A stretch of 64,000 bases of DNA from Pseudosporangium ferrugineum (GTDB lineage Bacteria > Actinomycetota > Actinomycetes > Mycobacteriales > Micromonosporaceae), in assembly GCF_003002065.1 (NCBI RefSeq), contig NZ_PVZG01000026.1, positions 21,502 through 85,501 on the forward strand. Direction: 5' to 3'. Each line of letters opens with the position of its first letter. The first letter of the stretch is position 1. This document shows, piece by piece, positions 36,194 to 45,217 of this stretch. A model generated the notes under the pieces. The model saw nothing but the letters and a program-made list of their open reading frames with translations, was not told where the DNA came from and did no database searches. Position numbers and translations under genes: made by a program.

Positions 36194-37242
36194 TTCTCCG
36201 AGACCCCCGCCGCATCGAACGTGGCCACCTCGCGCAGCACCCGGACCGCGCCGGCGACCAGCGGCAGGGCCAGCGCGGCGCCGGTGCCCTCGCCGAGCCG
36301 CATGCCGAGGTCGAGCAGCGGGGTCAGGCCGAGGTGGCCGAGCGCGACCGAGGCGCCCGGCTCGGCCGAGCGGTGCCCGGCCACCATCGCGGCGACGGCG
36401 TCCGGCGCGAGGGCCGCCGCCACGACCGCGGCGGAGGCGGCGATGACCCCGTCGACGATCACCGGCACCCGGTGCGCGGCGGCGCCGAGGATGAATCCGG
36501 CCAGCGCGGCGTGCTCCAGCCCGCCGACGGCGGCCAGCGTCGCGAGCGGCCGGGACGGGTCCGGGCGGTGCAGCGCGAGCGCCCGAGACACCACGTCGAT
36601 CTTGCGCGCGTACGTGTCGTCGTCGACGCCCGTGCCCCGCCCGGTCACCGCGGCCGGCTCCGCGCCGGTGAAGGCGGCGATCAGCGCGGCGGCCGGCGTC
36701 GTGTTGGCGATCCCCATGTCGCCGGTGAGCAGGCACTTCGCCCCGCCCTCGACGAGCGCCCCGGCGACCGAGATGCCGGCCTCGACGGCCGCACGCGCCT
36801 CCTCCTCGGTCATCGCCGCGGTGACGGCCAGGTCGCGGGTGCCGCGCCGCACGTTCGCGTCGACCAGGTTGTCGCCGCCGTGCAGCGGGATCGCCACGCC
36901 GACGTCGACGACCATGAGCGAGGCGCCGACCTGCCGGGCGAACGCGTTGATGACCGCTCCCCCGGCGACGAAGTTGGCCACCATCTGCGCGGTGACCTCC
37001 TGCGGCCAGGGTGTGACGCCCTGCGCGTGCACCCCGTGGTCGCCGGCGAACACGGCGACGGCCGCCGGCTCGGGCATCGGCGGCGGGCAGGTGCCGGCCA
37101 GGCCGGACAGGCGTACGGAGAGCTCCTCGAGCGTGCCCAGCGAACCGGCCGGCTTGGTCAGGCGGGACTGCAGGTCGCGGGCGGCGGCCATGGCCTCGCC
37201 ATCGGCGGGCCCGATGGCGGCGAGGGTCGTCTCCAGGGTCAC
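36190..37242 (-). CDS. cobT: nicotinate-nucleotide-dimethylbenzimidazole phosphoribosyltransferase
   Basis: 350 residues. Activates the lower ligand dimethylbenzimidazole as its alpha-ribotide for cobalamin. Seen: the KPAGSLGTLEEL motif, AVFAGDHGVHAQGVTPWP with catalytic-site residues, LLTGDMGIANTTPAAAL, and near the C-terminus LDLGMRLGEGTGAALALPL carrying the catalytic glutamate. GTG start overlaps the end of cobC and the gene overlaps cobA: a tightly coupled three-gene unit. Confidence 0.95.
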   Translation of the reverse strand: MTLETTLAAIGPADGEAMAAARDLQSRLTKPAGSLGTLEELSVRLSGLAGTCPPPMPEPAAVAVFAGDHGVHAQGVTPWPQEVTAQMVANFVAGGAVINAFARQVGASLMVVDVGVAIPLHGGDNLVDANVRRGTRDLAVTAAMTEEEARAAVEAGISVAGALVEGGAKCLLTGDMGIANTTPAAALIAAFTGAEPAAVTGRGTGVDDDTYARKIDVVSRALALHRPDPSRPLATLAAVGGLEHAALAGFILGAAAHRVPVIVDGVIAASAAVVAAALAPDAVAAMVAGHRSAEPGASVALGHLGLTPLLDLGMRLGEGTGAALALPLVAGAVRVLREVATFDAAGVSEK

Positions 37243-38282
37243 TGTCGCTCCTTCAGCACGTCGGTCAGAGTCGCGAGGAATGCGTCGCTGGTGGCAGTGT
37301 CGCGTACGGCTATGCGCAGCCAGTCGGCGCCCAGCCCCGGGAAAGTGTCGCCGCGCCTCACGGCGTACCCGAGTTTGCGCAGTTCAAGGCGCACCTGGCC
37401 GGCGCCGGCGACGCGCAGGGCGACGAAGGCACTGGCCGGATCGCCCGCGACAGTGACGTCCGGCACGCCGCGCAACCCGGCAACCAGGTGGGCGCGCTCG
37501 GCGGCGAGCGCGGCGGCGATCTCCCGCTCGGCGGCGACGGCCACCGGCGACGCGCAGGCCTCGGCAGCGGCCAGCGCCGGCGTCGAGACGGCCCACAGCG
37601 GCTGGGCGGCGGCGAGCTCGCGGATCAGGCCGGGCCCGGCGAGCGCGTAGCCGATCCGCAGGCCGGCGAGGCCCCAGGTCTTGGTCAGGCTGCGCAGCAC
37701 GATCAGGCCCGGCAGGTCGGTGCGGCCGGCGAGCGACTCCGGCTCGCCGTCGACGCCGGCGCGCCACGTCGTGTCCGAGAACGCCTCGTCGACCACCAAA
37801 ACGCGGCCGGGCCGGGCGAGCCGCGCGACGGCGCCGGCCGGATGCAGCACGGAGGTCGGGTTCGTGGGGTTGCCGACGAAGACCAGGTCCGCGTCGTCGG
37901 GCACGGCGGCCGGGTCGAGGCGGAACCCGTCCTCCTCCCGCAGCAGCACCCGGGCGACGTCGTGACCGGCGTTGCGCAGGGCCGCCTCGGGCTCGGTGAA
38001 CTGCGGATGCACGACGGTCGGACGCCGCGCGCCGATCGCCCGCGCGATCAGCACGAACGCCTGCGCGGCCCCGGCCGTGAGCAGCACCTCGTCCGGGTTC
38101 CGGCCGTGCCGCCGGGCGACCGCGGCGGTGGCCCGCCGGGCGTCGGGGTAGGCGGCCAGGTCGGCGAGGGTCGCGGCGATGGGCCCGGCCAGCCAAGACG
38201 GCATGGGCTGCCGCCGTACGTTCACCGCCAGGTCGACCAGCCCCGGTGCCACCTCGGCGTCGCCGTGGTGGTGCAGATCCAT
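37239..38282 (-). CDS. cobC: threonine-phosphate decarboxylase-type aminotransferase
   Basis: 347 residues, fold-type I PLP enzyme. The N-terminus MDLHHHGDAEVAPGLVDLAVNV is typical of actinobacterial CobC. PLP lysine in VLRSLTKTWGLAGLRIGY; Asp in VLVVDEAF; NPTNPTS binds substrate phosphate. It supplies the aminopropanol linker of the nucleotide loop. ATG at 38282 follows GAGG with five-base spacing and fits the family start better than GTG 38288. First gene of the cobC-cobT-cobA operon. Confidence 0.92.
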   Translation of the reverse strand: MDLHHHGDAEVAPGLVDLAVNVRRQPMPSWLAGPIAATLADLAAYPDARRATAAVARRHGRNPDEVLLTAGAAQAFVLIARAIGARRPTVVHPQFTEPEAALRNAGHDVARVLLREEDGFRLDPAAVPDDADLVFVGNPTNPTSVLHPAGAVARLARPGRVLVVDEAFSDTTWRAGVDGEPESLAGRTDLPGLIVLRSLTKTWGLAGLRIGYALAGPGLIRELAAAQPLWAVSTPALAAAEACASPVAVAAEREIAAALAAERAHLVAGLRGVPDVTVAGDPASAFVALRVAGAGQVRLELRKLGYAVRRGDTFPGLGADWLRIAVRDTATSDAFLATLTDVLKERQ

Positions 38283-38371
38283 CTCCACCTCGCCAGCATG
38301 ACGGATGGGAAACCCGCGGCCACTTCGGCCGTTCCGTCAGGACATGAGCGTATTTGTCATACCTTCGAAGG

Positions 38372-40525
38372 GTGACGAACACCGGACTCGCCAAAGCCGG
38401 AAAGCTCGCCCCGCTCATCCGGGCCGGACTCATCGCCGGGATCGCCATCGCCGGCCTGATCTTTCCCCTGGTCGCCCTCGCCGGGGTCGGGGCGAAGACC
38501 GGAGCGGACGCCCTGCAGAGCATGCCCGAGCAGCTCTCGGTGGTGCCGTCGGCGCAGACCACCTACGTGTACGCCAACGACGGCAAGACGCTGCTGACCA
38601 TGTTCTACGAGGAGCACCGGAAGCCCACGAAGATCGCGGACATGTCGCCGTACGTCCTCAAGGCGATCGTGGCGAGCGAGGACACCCGGTTCTACGAGCA
38701 CAACGGCGTCGACCCCAAGGGCGTGGCCCGCGCGTTCGTCGCCAACCAGCAGGCCGGCGGCGTCTCCCAGGGCGCGTCCACGCTGACCATGCAGTACGTC
38801 CGCATGGCGCTGCGCGACGGGGCCAAGACGCCCAAGGAGGCGCTGGAGGCCACCGAGCAGACCACCGAACGCAAACTGCGGGAGATGCGGCTCGCCATCG
38901 AACTCGAGAAGCGCGTATCGAAGGAGGAGATCCTCCAGCGGTACCTGAACTCGGCGTACTTCGGGCACCGGGCGTACGGAATCTTCGCCGCCGCCGAGGT
39001 CTTCTTCTCCAAGACGCCCAAGAAGCTGACGCTGACCGAGGCGGCCACGCTCGCCGGCCTGGTCAAGGCGCCCTCGGCCTACGACCCGGCGGCCCACAAC
39101 CAGCGCGCGGCCACGGAACGCCGCAACTACGTCATCGACCAGATGCTGAAGATGGGCTCGATCACCGAGGCGCAGGCCCGGTCGGCGCAGAAATCGAAGA
39201 TCAAGCTGAACCTGACCGACCCGCCCAACGACTGCGTCTCGGTGCCGAAGAAGCACAACGACTGGGGCTTCTTCTGCGACTACCTCCGCAACTGGTGGAT
39301 GGAGCAGCCGGCCTTCGGCAGCACGCCTCAGGAACGCCTCGAGAACCTGCGCCGCGGCGGCTACAAGGTCGTGACGACCATCGACCCGAAGATCCAGGCC
39401 TCGGCGATGGAACACATCCTGGACAAAGAGAAGAAGAAGAGCGTGTACGCCCACGGCGAGGTCGTCATCGAACCCGGCACGGGCCGGATCAAGGCCATGG
39501 CCGTGAACCGCCGCTACTCCCTCGACCAGAAGAACAACGGCGAACACAGCGACCACCGCCGCCGAGGCCACGTACGCGGCAACTACCCCAACACGGTCAA
39601 CCCCCTCCTCGGCGGCGGTGACATGGCCGGCTACCAGGCCGGATCGACGTTCAAGATCTTCACGATGCTGGCGGCCCTGGAGGAGGGCATGCCGCTGAGC
39701 ACGGCCTTCAACGCCCCGCCCCGCTACGTGTCGAAATACATCACCGCCCCGGGCCCGGCCACGTGCGGCATCCACTGGTGCCCGAAGAACAGCAGCGCCT
39801 CGATGACCGGCCGCCAGACCATGTGGAGCGGCTTCGGCAAGTCGGTGAACACGTACTTCGTCCAGCTCGAACAGAAGGTGGGCGCGGAGAAGGCGGTCCG
39901 GATGGCGGAACGGCTCGGCCTCAAATGGCGTACGGACATCGACAGGGAACTCGCGGCCCCGGGCCGGGCGGAAGGCTGGGGCGCGTTCACCCTCGGCGTC
40001 AGCGACGCCACCCCGATCGAGATGGCCAACGTCTTCGCCACCCTCGCGGCCGAGGGAAAATACTGCGAACCCATCCCGGTACGCCTGATCAACACCCGCG
40101 ACGGAGCCAGCCTGCAATACCGCGGCAAGAAGGTGGCAGGCCCCCGCTGCCGCCAGGAACTACGCCCCGAGGTCGCCCAGGCGGCAACGGACGCGGCCCG
40201 CTGCGTAACGGGCTACGGCGCGGCCAAGGGCAGCTGCGAAGGCTGGTCGACCTCACCCATGGTCCACGCGGTCCTCGGCCGGCCGGTGGCAGGCAAGAGC
40301 GGCACCACGGACAGCAACCGAAGCGCCTGGTTCTGCGGCTTCACCCCCCAACTCGCGGCGGCAGCCTTCGTCGCCGACCCGGACAACCCGGACAACACGG
40401 TGGGCACGAGCCGGGGAACGATCTCGAAGTTCACGGTGGCGCAGACGTTGAAGGACGCCCTGAAGGGCCAGCCCAAGATGAAGTTCAACCCACCCCCGGA
40501 CGAGATGGTCAACAGCGGCTGGTAG
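38372..40525 (+). CDS. bifunctional class A penicillin-binding protein
   Basis: 717 residues. Cytosolic stub, one membrane helix (about 15-40), then a GT51 glycosyltransferase domain with SEDTRFYEHNGVD and GASTLTMQYVR, and a transpeptidase with SxxK (AGSTFKIF), SxN (KSVNTYF) and KSGT (AGKSGTTDSN). It polymerises and cross-links peptidoglycan outside the membrane. Two cysteine pairs in the transpeptidase domain suggest disulphides. GTG 38372 is chosen because TACCTT ends six bases before it (leaderless); TTG 38354 is an alternative. Divergent from cobC. Confidence 0.93.
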   Translation: MTNTGLAKAGKLAPLIRAGLIAGIAIAGLIFPLVALAGVGAKTGADALQSMPEQLSVVPSAQTTYVYANDGKTLLTMFYEEHRKPTKIADMSPYVLKAIVASEDTRFYEHNGVDPKGVARAFVANQQAGGVSQGASTLTMQYVRMALRDGAKTPKEALEATEQTTERKLREMRLAIELEKRVSKEEILQRYLNSAYFGHRAYGIFAAAEVFFSKTPKKLTLTEAATLAGLVKAPSAYDPAAHNQRAATERRNYVIDQMLKMGSITEAQARSAQKSKIKLNLTDPPNDCVSVPKKHNDWGFFCDYLRNWWMEQPAFGSTPQERLENLRRGGYKVVTTIDPKIQASAMEHILDKEKKKSVYAHGEVVIEPGTGRIKAMAVNRRYSLDQKNNGEHSDHRRRGHVRGNYPNTVNPLLGGGDMAGYQAGSTFKIFTMLAALEEGMPLSTAFNAPPRYVSKYITAPGPATCGIHWCPKNSSASMTGRQTMWSGFGKSVNTYFVQLEQKVGAEKAVRMAERLGLKWRTDIDRELAAPGRAEGWGAFTLGVSDATPIEMANVFATLAAEGKYCEPIPVRLINTRDGASLQYRGKKVAGPRCRQELRPEVAQAATDAARCVTGYGAAKGSCEGWSTSPMVHAVLGRPVAGKSGTTDSNRSAWFCGFTPQLAAAAFVADPDNPDNTVGTSRGTISKFTVAQTLKDALKGQPKMKFNPPPDEMVNSGW

Positions 40526-40581
40526 CCACCGCGCCCGGTCCGGACCCGGCCCGGGTCGGGCGCGACGTGGTGCAGGCACGA

Positions 40582-40760
40582 CACGGCGCGGGGTGGCGCG
40601 GCCCGGCGCGGGGTGGCCCGGCAGGGCCTGGCTCGAGCTGGCGCGGCCCGGCGCGGGGTGGCGCGGCCCGGCGCGGGGTGGCGCGGCCCGGCGCGGGGTG
40701 GCGCGGCCCGGCGCGGGGTGGCGCGGCCCGGCGCGGGGTGGCGCGGGGTGGCCAGCGCGT
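40582..40760. repeat. 20-bp tandem repeats
   Basis: Five perfect copies of GCGCGGCCCGGCGCGGGGTG fill 40641-40740, with broken copies on both sides. A 20-base period destroys any reading frame, so this is non-coding. The gap 40526-40869 between the convergent PBP and isomerase-like genes holds nothing else I can support. Confidence 0.88.
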
Positions 40761-40869
40761 CCGCGGCCCGGCACGGCCCGGCGCGACGGGGACCGGCTCG
40801 ACGGGGACCGGCGCGGTGGTGTGGGGTGACGCTCTCGCGCGGCGGGTGGTTCGGTCGGTGGCCACGGGG

Positions 40870-41481
40870 CTAGGGGCGATCAGCGGGTGGGGGTGGGCGC
40901 CAGTGGGGGTCTCGGCCGGCCAGGGCTACGGCTTGGTCTAGGAGGGTTGCTTCGTCGTCGGTCGGGACTTTGGGGCCGAAGAGGCCGGGGGTGCCCTGGG
41001 ACGGGCCCTGGGAGAGGAACTCGATCAGGCTTTCGAGGATGCGGGGGTCGGCGGCATACTCCTGGCCGGTGGCGCGGGCCAGGTCCCAGCCGTGCATGGT
41101 GAGCTCGTTGATGGCCACGGTGCCCATGGCGGCGGCCGGCATGGTTACGCCGCCGGCTCGGGCGGTGCCCTCCCAGGCGGGGAGTTGCTTCCAGGCGGTG
41201 GCGAGTTCCTCGAGGACGACCGGGAGGCGGCTGCGCCAGTGCCGGACCAGGTTGGCGGCGGACGGGCGGGGCGGGGGCGCGTCGGTGCCAGGGGCGTCGG
41301 TCTTCTTCTCGGCAGCCTGGGTGAACGCCCAGCTGAGGCCCGTCAGGTGGTCGAGCAGGTCGCCGACCGACCAATCCGGACAGGGTGTCGGCGCGGTGAG
41401 ATGGTCGTCGGTGATGCCGAGCAGCAGGGCCCGGATCTGACGGACCGGCGGGTCGAAATCGAGCGGCACGCGATCTGCCAC
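40870..41481 (-). CDS. TIGR03086-type mycothiol-dependent isomerase-like (DinB) protein
   Basis: 203 residues. Four-helix DinB-like bundle: TPCPDWSVGDLLDHLTGLSWAF with the first metal histidine, and NELTMHGWDLARATGQEY with the second. These proteins bind a metal and probably use mycothiol, the actinobacterial thiol; reactions are mostly unknown. GAAGGGAG upstream of the ATG. It is convergent with the penicillin-binding protein. Confidence 0.85.
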   Translation of the reverse strand: MADRVPLDFDPPVRQIRALLLGITDDHLTAPTPCPDWSVGDLLDHLTGLSWAFTQAAEKKTDAPGTDAPPPRPSAANLVRHWRSRLPVVLEELATAWKQLPAWEGTARAGGVTMPAAAMGTVAINELTMHGWDLARATGQEYAADPRILESLIEFLSQGPSQGTPGLFGPKVPTDDEATLLDQAVALAGRDPHWRPPPPADRP

Positions 41482-41543
41482 GGTCGTTCTCCCTTCTCTC
41501 GGACCCCCTCACGGTACGGCCGCCCTACGACATTCGCCGGAAC

Positions 41544-41565
41544 GGCGTGTCCCCGCCGACACGCC
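41544..41565 (-). terminator. possible terminator downstream of cobB
   Basis: Perfect 8-bp stem GGCGTGTC/GACACGCC with a six-base loop, about 190 bases past the cobB stop and just upstream of the isomerase-like gene. The rest of 41482-41754 shows no gene. Confidence 0.4.
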
Positions 41566-41754
41566 GCGCGGACGCCGGAAAGACCGCTGGCCGGGAAGAC
41601 GGCCGGCCGGGAAGACAGCTCGACTCACGGCATGAGACCGAGCCGGGTCGGGGCCCGTGGGGGTGGAGCGCCGGGGCGGTGGGGCAGGGTCGGGCGGGCC
41701 GGCTCGTGGGCGGTCGAGTGCATTGGTGTCACTGGGCCGGTGTGCGCGTACCCA

Positions 41755-43506
41755 TCAAGGTTTTGGGGGTGTCACGGCCGTGAGGGACAACGTGGCCTCG
41801 CCCGGGTCGTCGTCCTCGGCGGCCGGCTGAGCCGGCAGCGGGACGGCCCGCGCGGCCGCCGGCTGAGCCGGCACCGAAGCGGCCCGCGCGCCCCCGGCCT
41901 GAACGCCCCCGGCCTGAGCGCCCCCAAGCTGAGCGCTCCCGCGCTGAGTAGACCCCTGAGCGCCCGCGAGCTGACCGGCCCCCGGCTGTGAGCCGCCGAG
42001 CTGAGAGCCGCCGAGCTGAGAGCCCCCCGACTGAGAGCCCCCCGACTGAGAGCCGCCGAGCTGAGCTCCCCCCGGCTGAGGGGTGCCGTGCTGGGCGAGC
42101 GCCGGCTGAGCGGCGCCCGGAACACCCCGCGCCGCACCCGCGAGTGATGCTGCGACCAGCCTGCGGGCGATCTCCGGGGCGCCCGCCCAATGCAGGCCGA
42201 GCTGCGACGCGTGCACCTGCCGCCAGACGAAGCCCTCGGGGTTGCCGCCGGACCAGGTCCAGGCCGGGACCTGGCCCGCGCGCGGCGCCACGATGGCTCG
42301 GTGCTGCTTGTAGCCGGTGATGCGGGCGCCCGCGGGAGCGAGCGGGGACGTTGCCGGGGCTGTCGCCTCGCGGTAGCCCGCGACGGTCTGGGGGCCGGTC
42401 GTCGCCGTGGCGTCCAGGAGGCCGCACATGGGGCGGCCGTCGAAGTCGCGGGTCAGCCAGGGGAGGCCGATGCCCTCCGCGATGATGGCGCCGCCGTCGT
42501 GGGCGAGTTGGACGACGGCCGTGCACAGGCGGCGGTTGGCCGAGAGCTCTTCCGCGTAGCCCTCGGGCAGGCCCGCGCCGATCATGAGGGCGCGGGTGCC
42601 GGGCGGCAGGGCCTCGTCGCGGAGGGGGTCGATCACCGCGACGTCGGCGCCGGCCGCCGTGAGGAGCTCGGCCGTTTCCACGTACGTGTAGGGGGCGCCC
42701 GGTCCGCCCGCGAGCGCGATCACCGGGCGGTTCTCCGGCGGGACCGGGGGTTCGCCGGTCGCCTCGGCCAGGGCGTCCGCCGGCGACCAGGGCACGCCCG
42801 GAAGTGCGGGGGCGGTGCCGGCCAGGGCCATGATCCGGTCCAGGTCGAGCGCGCCGGCTACGGCCTCGCCGAGGCGGCGGACCGCACGGACCGCTTCCAC
42901 CGTACGGTGGGCGACCGGCACCGGGCCCTGGGCGCGGGCGGGCAGCACGGCGGGCAGGTCGCCGCGGCGCAGCGCACCGAGCACCGGCATGCCGATGTCG
43001 TCGAGGGCCGTACGCAGCATCTCCTCGTGCCGCGGCGACGCCACCCGGTTGAGGACCACGCCGCCGAGGTGGACCATCTCGTCGAACATGCGGAACCCGT
43101 GCACCAGCGCGGCCAGCGAGTGGCCCATCGCGGCGACGTCGACGATGAGCAGCACCGGCGCGCGCAGGGCCGCCGCGACCGCCGCGGTGCCGTCGATCTC
43201 GGGCTGGCCGGTGAGGCTGTCGAACAGGCCCATCGCGCCCTCGATGACGGAGAACTGCGAGCCGGCTGCGCCGTGCGCGAACAGCGGCGCGATGCGCTGG
43301 GCGCCGACCAGCCGGGGGTCCAGGTTGCGGCCGGGCCGGCCGGCGGCGAGACCGAGGTACGCCGCATCGGTGTGGTCGGGACCGACCTTGAAACCGGCCG
43401 CGGGTACGCCCCGAGCCGCGCACGCCGCCAGCAGCCCCACGGAGATCGCCGTCTTCCCGTGCCCGGACGAGGGGGCGCTCACCACCAGACGTGATGGGGT
43501 GGTCAT
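41755..43506 (-). CDS. cobB: cobyrinate a,c-diamide synthase homologue with altered glutaminase site
   Basis: 583 residues. The ATP-binding domain is intact (SAPSSGHGKTAISVGLLAA, then GFKVGPDHTDAAYL and VIEGAMGLFDS). In the C-terminal amidotransferase domain the nucleophile elbow, normally AECxGL, reads AEGIGL (Gly codon at 42472-42474); the GHEFHRT and HASYLHLHW segments of the family read GYKQHRA and HASQLGLHW. The protein therefore seems unable to use glutamine and may take free ammonia or have another role. Residues 470-583 are an extra Gly/Gln/Ser/Ala tail with five-residue repeats (GGSQS/L). Confidence 0.82.
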   Translation of the reverse strand: MTTPSRLVVSAPSSGHGKTAISVGLLAACAARGVPAAGFKVGPDHTDAAYLGLAAGRPGRNLDPRLVGAQRIAPLFAHGAAGSQFSVIEGAMGLFDSLTGQPEIDGTAAVAAALRAPVLLIVDVAAMGHSLAALVHGFRMFDEMVHLGGVVLNRVASPRHEEMLRTALDDIGMPVLGALRRGDLPAVLPARAQGPVPVAHRTVEAVRAVRRLGEAVAGALDLDRIMALAGTAPALPGVPWSPADALAEATGEPPVPPENRPVIALAGGPGAPYTYVETAELLTAAGADVAVIDPLRDEALPPGTRALMIGAGLPEGYAEELSANRRLCTAVVQLAHDGGAIIAEGIGLPWLTRDFDGRPMCGLLDATATTGPQTVAGYREATAPATSPLAPAGARITGYKQHRAIVAPRAGQVPAWTWSGGNPEGFVWRQVHASQLGLHWAGAPEIARRLVAASLAGAARGVPGAAQPALAQHGTPQPGGAQLGGSQSGGSQSGGSQLGGSQLGGSQPGAGQLAGAQGSTQRGSAQLGGAQAGGVQAGGARAASVPAQPAAARAVPLPAQPAAEDDDPGEATLSLTAVTPPKP

Positions 43507-43606
43507 CAATGGCTCCCTCGGGGATACGGAAAACGCGTCCGACATGATATTGCCCGCCGGATGTCGCACCCTACCTGCCAGCCGCGAACGATCAACGCCG
43601 CCCGGG

Positions 43607-43612
43607 TAGCCT
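43607..43612 (+). promoter_or_regulatory. -10 box TAGCCT of the leaderless SURF1 gene
   Basis: Ends six bases before the GTG at 43619. Confidence 0.5.
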
Positions 43613-43618
43613 CGGAAC

Positions 43619-44542
43619 GTGTACCGGTTCCTGCTGACGCCCCGCTGGCTGGCCGCCGCGGCCCTCACCGTGGCAGCCTCGGTGATCATGGTGTTGCTCG
43701 GCAACTGGCAGCTCCACCGGTACCAGGAACGCAGCGCGATCAACGCCCGCATCGACGCCGCTGATTCGACGCCGGCGGTGCCGCTGACGTCCGCGCTGGT
43801 CAAGCCCACTGCGGCCGGCACGCTCGGCCCGCGCCCGGGCAAGGACCAGGCATGGACCAAGGTCACCGTCACCGGACGGTACGACCCCACCCACGAAATC
43901 CAGGCCCGCGGCCGTACGGTCGAGAGCAAGGTCGGCTTCGAAATCGTGACCCCACTCGTCCTGAAGGATGGGACGGCGGTCCTGATCGACCGCGGCTGGG
44001 TCCCCTCCCAGAACGGCGACGCCATCTCCCCACCGGTGGCGACCCCACCCCCCACGGGCGAGGTGACGGTGGTCGGCCAGCTCCACCTCTCGGAGAGCCG
44101 CCCAGCCGCCATCGCGAGGCGCGACGGCCGGCTGGACACCCGCAGAATGTCGCTGCCCCACCTCGCCAAGGAGATGCCCTATCCCGTGTACGGGGCGTAC
44201 GTGCTGGTCACGGACCCGGAGGACGGCTACTCCCGCATCCCGATCGACCACGAGGACGCGTGGCAGAACGGCGGGTACGCGGTCCAGTGGTGGATGTTCG
44301 CGGTGATGGCGCTGGTGGCGTACGGGTGGCAGGCCAGGAAGGAAGCGAGGGGGGACACGCCGAAGCAGCGGGTGGACCGGGTCGCGGAGGCCGACCGGGT
44401 CGCTCAGGCTGACCGGGTCGCTCAGGCTGACCGGGTCGCTCAGGCTGACCGGGTCGCTCAGGCTGACCGGGTCGCTGAGGCTGACCGGGTCGCGGGCGTT
44501 GACCGGGTCGCGGCGAAGCCGGTCAGCCGGTTGCCGGACTGA
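43619..44542 (+). CDS. SURF1-family cytochrome oxidase assembly protein
   Basis: 307 residues. Two membrane helices (about 10-28 and 220-240) flank an extracytoplasmic domain, the SURF1 layout: LLGNWQLHRYQER, then VTVTGRYDPTHEI, VLIDRGWVP and the second helix WWMFAVMALVAYGW. It aids insertion of haem a into cytochrome oxidase. The cytosolic tail after residue 250 contains eight units of DRVAQA/DRVAEA coded by an 18-bp tandem repeat (44375-44518), absent from typical SURF1 proteins. Divergent from cobB. Confidence 0.9.
   Translation: MYRFLLTPRWLAAAALTVAASVIMVLLGNWQLHRYQERSAINARIDAADSTPAVPLTSALVKPTAAGTLGPRPGKDQAWTKVTVTGRYDPTHEIQARGRTVESKVGFEIVTPLVLKDGTAVLIDRGWVPSQNGDAISPPVATPPPTGEVTVVGQLHLSESRPAAIARRDGRLDTRRMSLPHLAKEMPYPVYGAYVLVTDPEDGYSRIPIDHEDAWQNGGYAVQWWMFAVMALVAYGWQARKEARGDTPKQRVDRVAEADRVAQADRVAQADRVAQADRVAQADRVAEADRVAGVDRVAAKPVSRLPD
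44375..44518. repeat. 18-bp tandem repeat inside the SURF1 gene
   Basis: Eight units starting GACCGGGTCGCTCAGGCT at 44375, 44393, 44411, 44429, 44447, 44465, 44483 and 44501; the reading frame is kept in all. Confidence 0.92.
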
Positions 44543-44574
44543 TCGCGGGTCTGGTTTCGGCTCGTCCCCGCCTC

Positions 44575-44614
44575 GGGTCGGGTCGGGTCGGGTCGGGTCG
44601 GGTCGGGTCGGGTC
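44575..44614. repeat. pentanucleotide repeat (GGGTC)8
   Basis: Eight uninterrupted GGGTC units in the spacer between the SURF1 gene and the next gene. The regular G-triplets could form a quadruplex on the plus strand. Confidence 0.9.
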
Positions 44615-44659
44615 GGCGGTGAGTTTCGGGGCTGCGGTGGCCCGGCTAGGGTTTCAGGG

Positions 44660-45100
44660 GTGACGTTTCCCCAGGATCCGGCCCCCAGCGACCCGTGGAG
44701 CGTGCCGATCACTCCCCTTCCGCCCACCCCGGACGCGTTCGCGACCCCCGGCCCGGTGATCGTCCAGATCGGTGACATGGGCGTGACCTCGACGGTCGTC
44801 CACACCCCGGCCGGCGACATCCCCCTGGCCGGCTCGACGTGGACGGTCAACGACTACTGGCACAGCGAATCCCGGATTCCCAAGTGGGCGATCGCCGCGG
44901 CCATCGTCGGCTTCTGCGTCCTGACCGTGTTCAGCCTCCTGTTCCTGCTGGTGAAGGTCACCGTCCAACACGGCACAGTCCAGGTCACCGTCACGAACGG
45001 CACAAGACAGTACGTCGCGCGCATCCCCGTCACGGACCAGTCGCAGGTCACCTACGTCCACCAGCAGGTCAACTACGTCCGCTCCCTCGCCGCCCTCTGA
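44660..45100 (+). CDS. single-pass membrane protein of unknown function
   Basis: 146 residues. A cytosolic beta-like N-domain (PVIVQIGDMGVTSTVVHTPAGDIPLAGSTWTVND) is followed by one membrane helix (about 75-99: WAIAAAIVGFCVLTVFSLLFLLV) and a small external domain (VQHGTVQVTVTNGTRQYVARIPV). Similar proteins are common in actinobacteria without a known role. GTG start, seven bases after TAGGGT (44647-44652), so probably leaderless. Confidence 0.7.
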   Translation: MTFPQDPAPSDPWSVPITPLPPTPDAFATPGPVIVQIGDMGVTSTVVHTPAGDIPLAGSTWTVNDYWHSESRIPKWAIAAAIVGFCVLTVFSLLFLLVKVTVQHGTVQVTVTNGTRQYVARIPVTDQSQVTYVHQQVNYVRSLAAL

Positions 45101-45217
45101 CCCGCCCCGACCAAACCCGCCACCTCAGAACGCGACCGTCTCCGGCCGCCTGACCGAACGCGACAACGCCCGGCCGCCTGACCAACGCGGCAACGGGCCG
45201 GCCGCTGGTCGGCTGTT

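Noticed and set aside
38283..38371. Cobalamin riboswitch upstream of cobC
   Set aside because: The divergent spacer is only about 90 bases, far too short for the aptamer, and no B12 box is visible.
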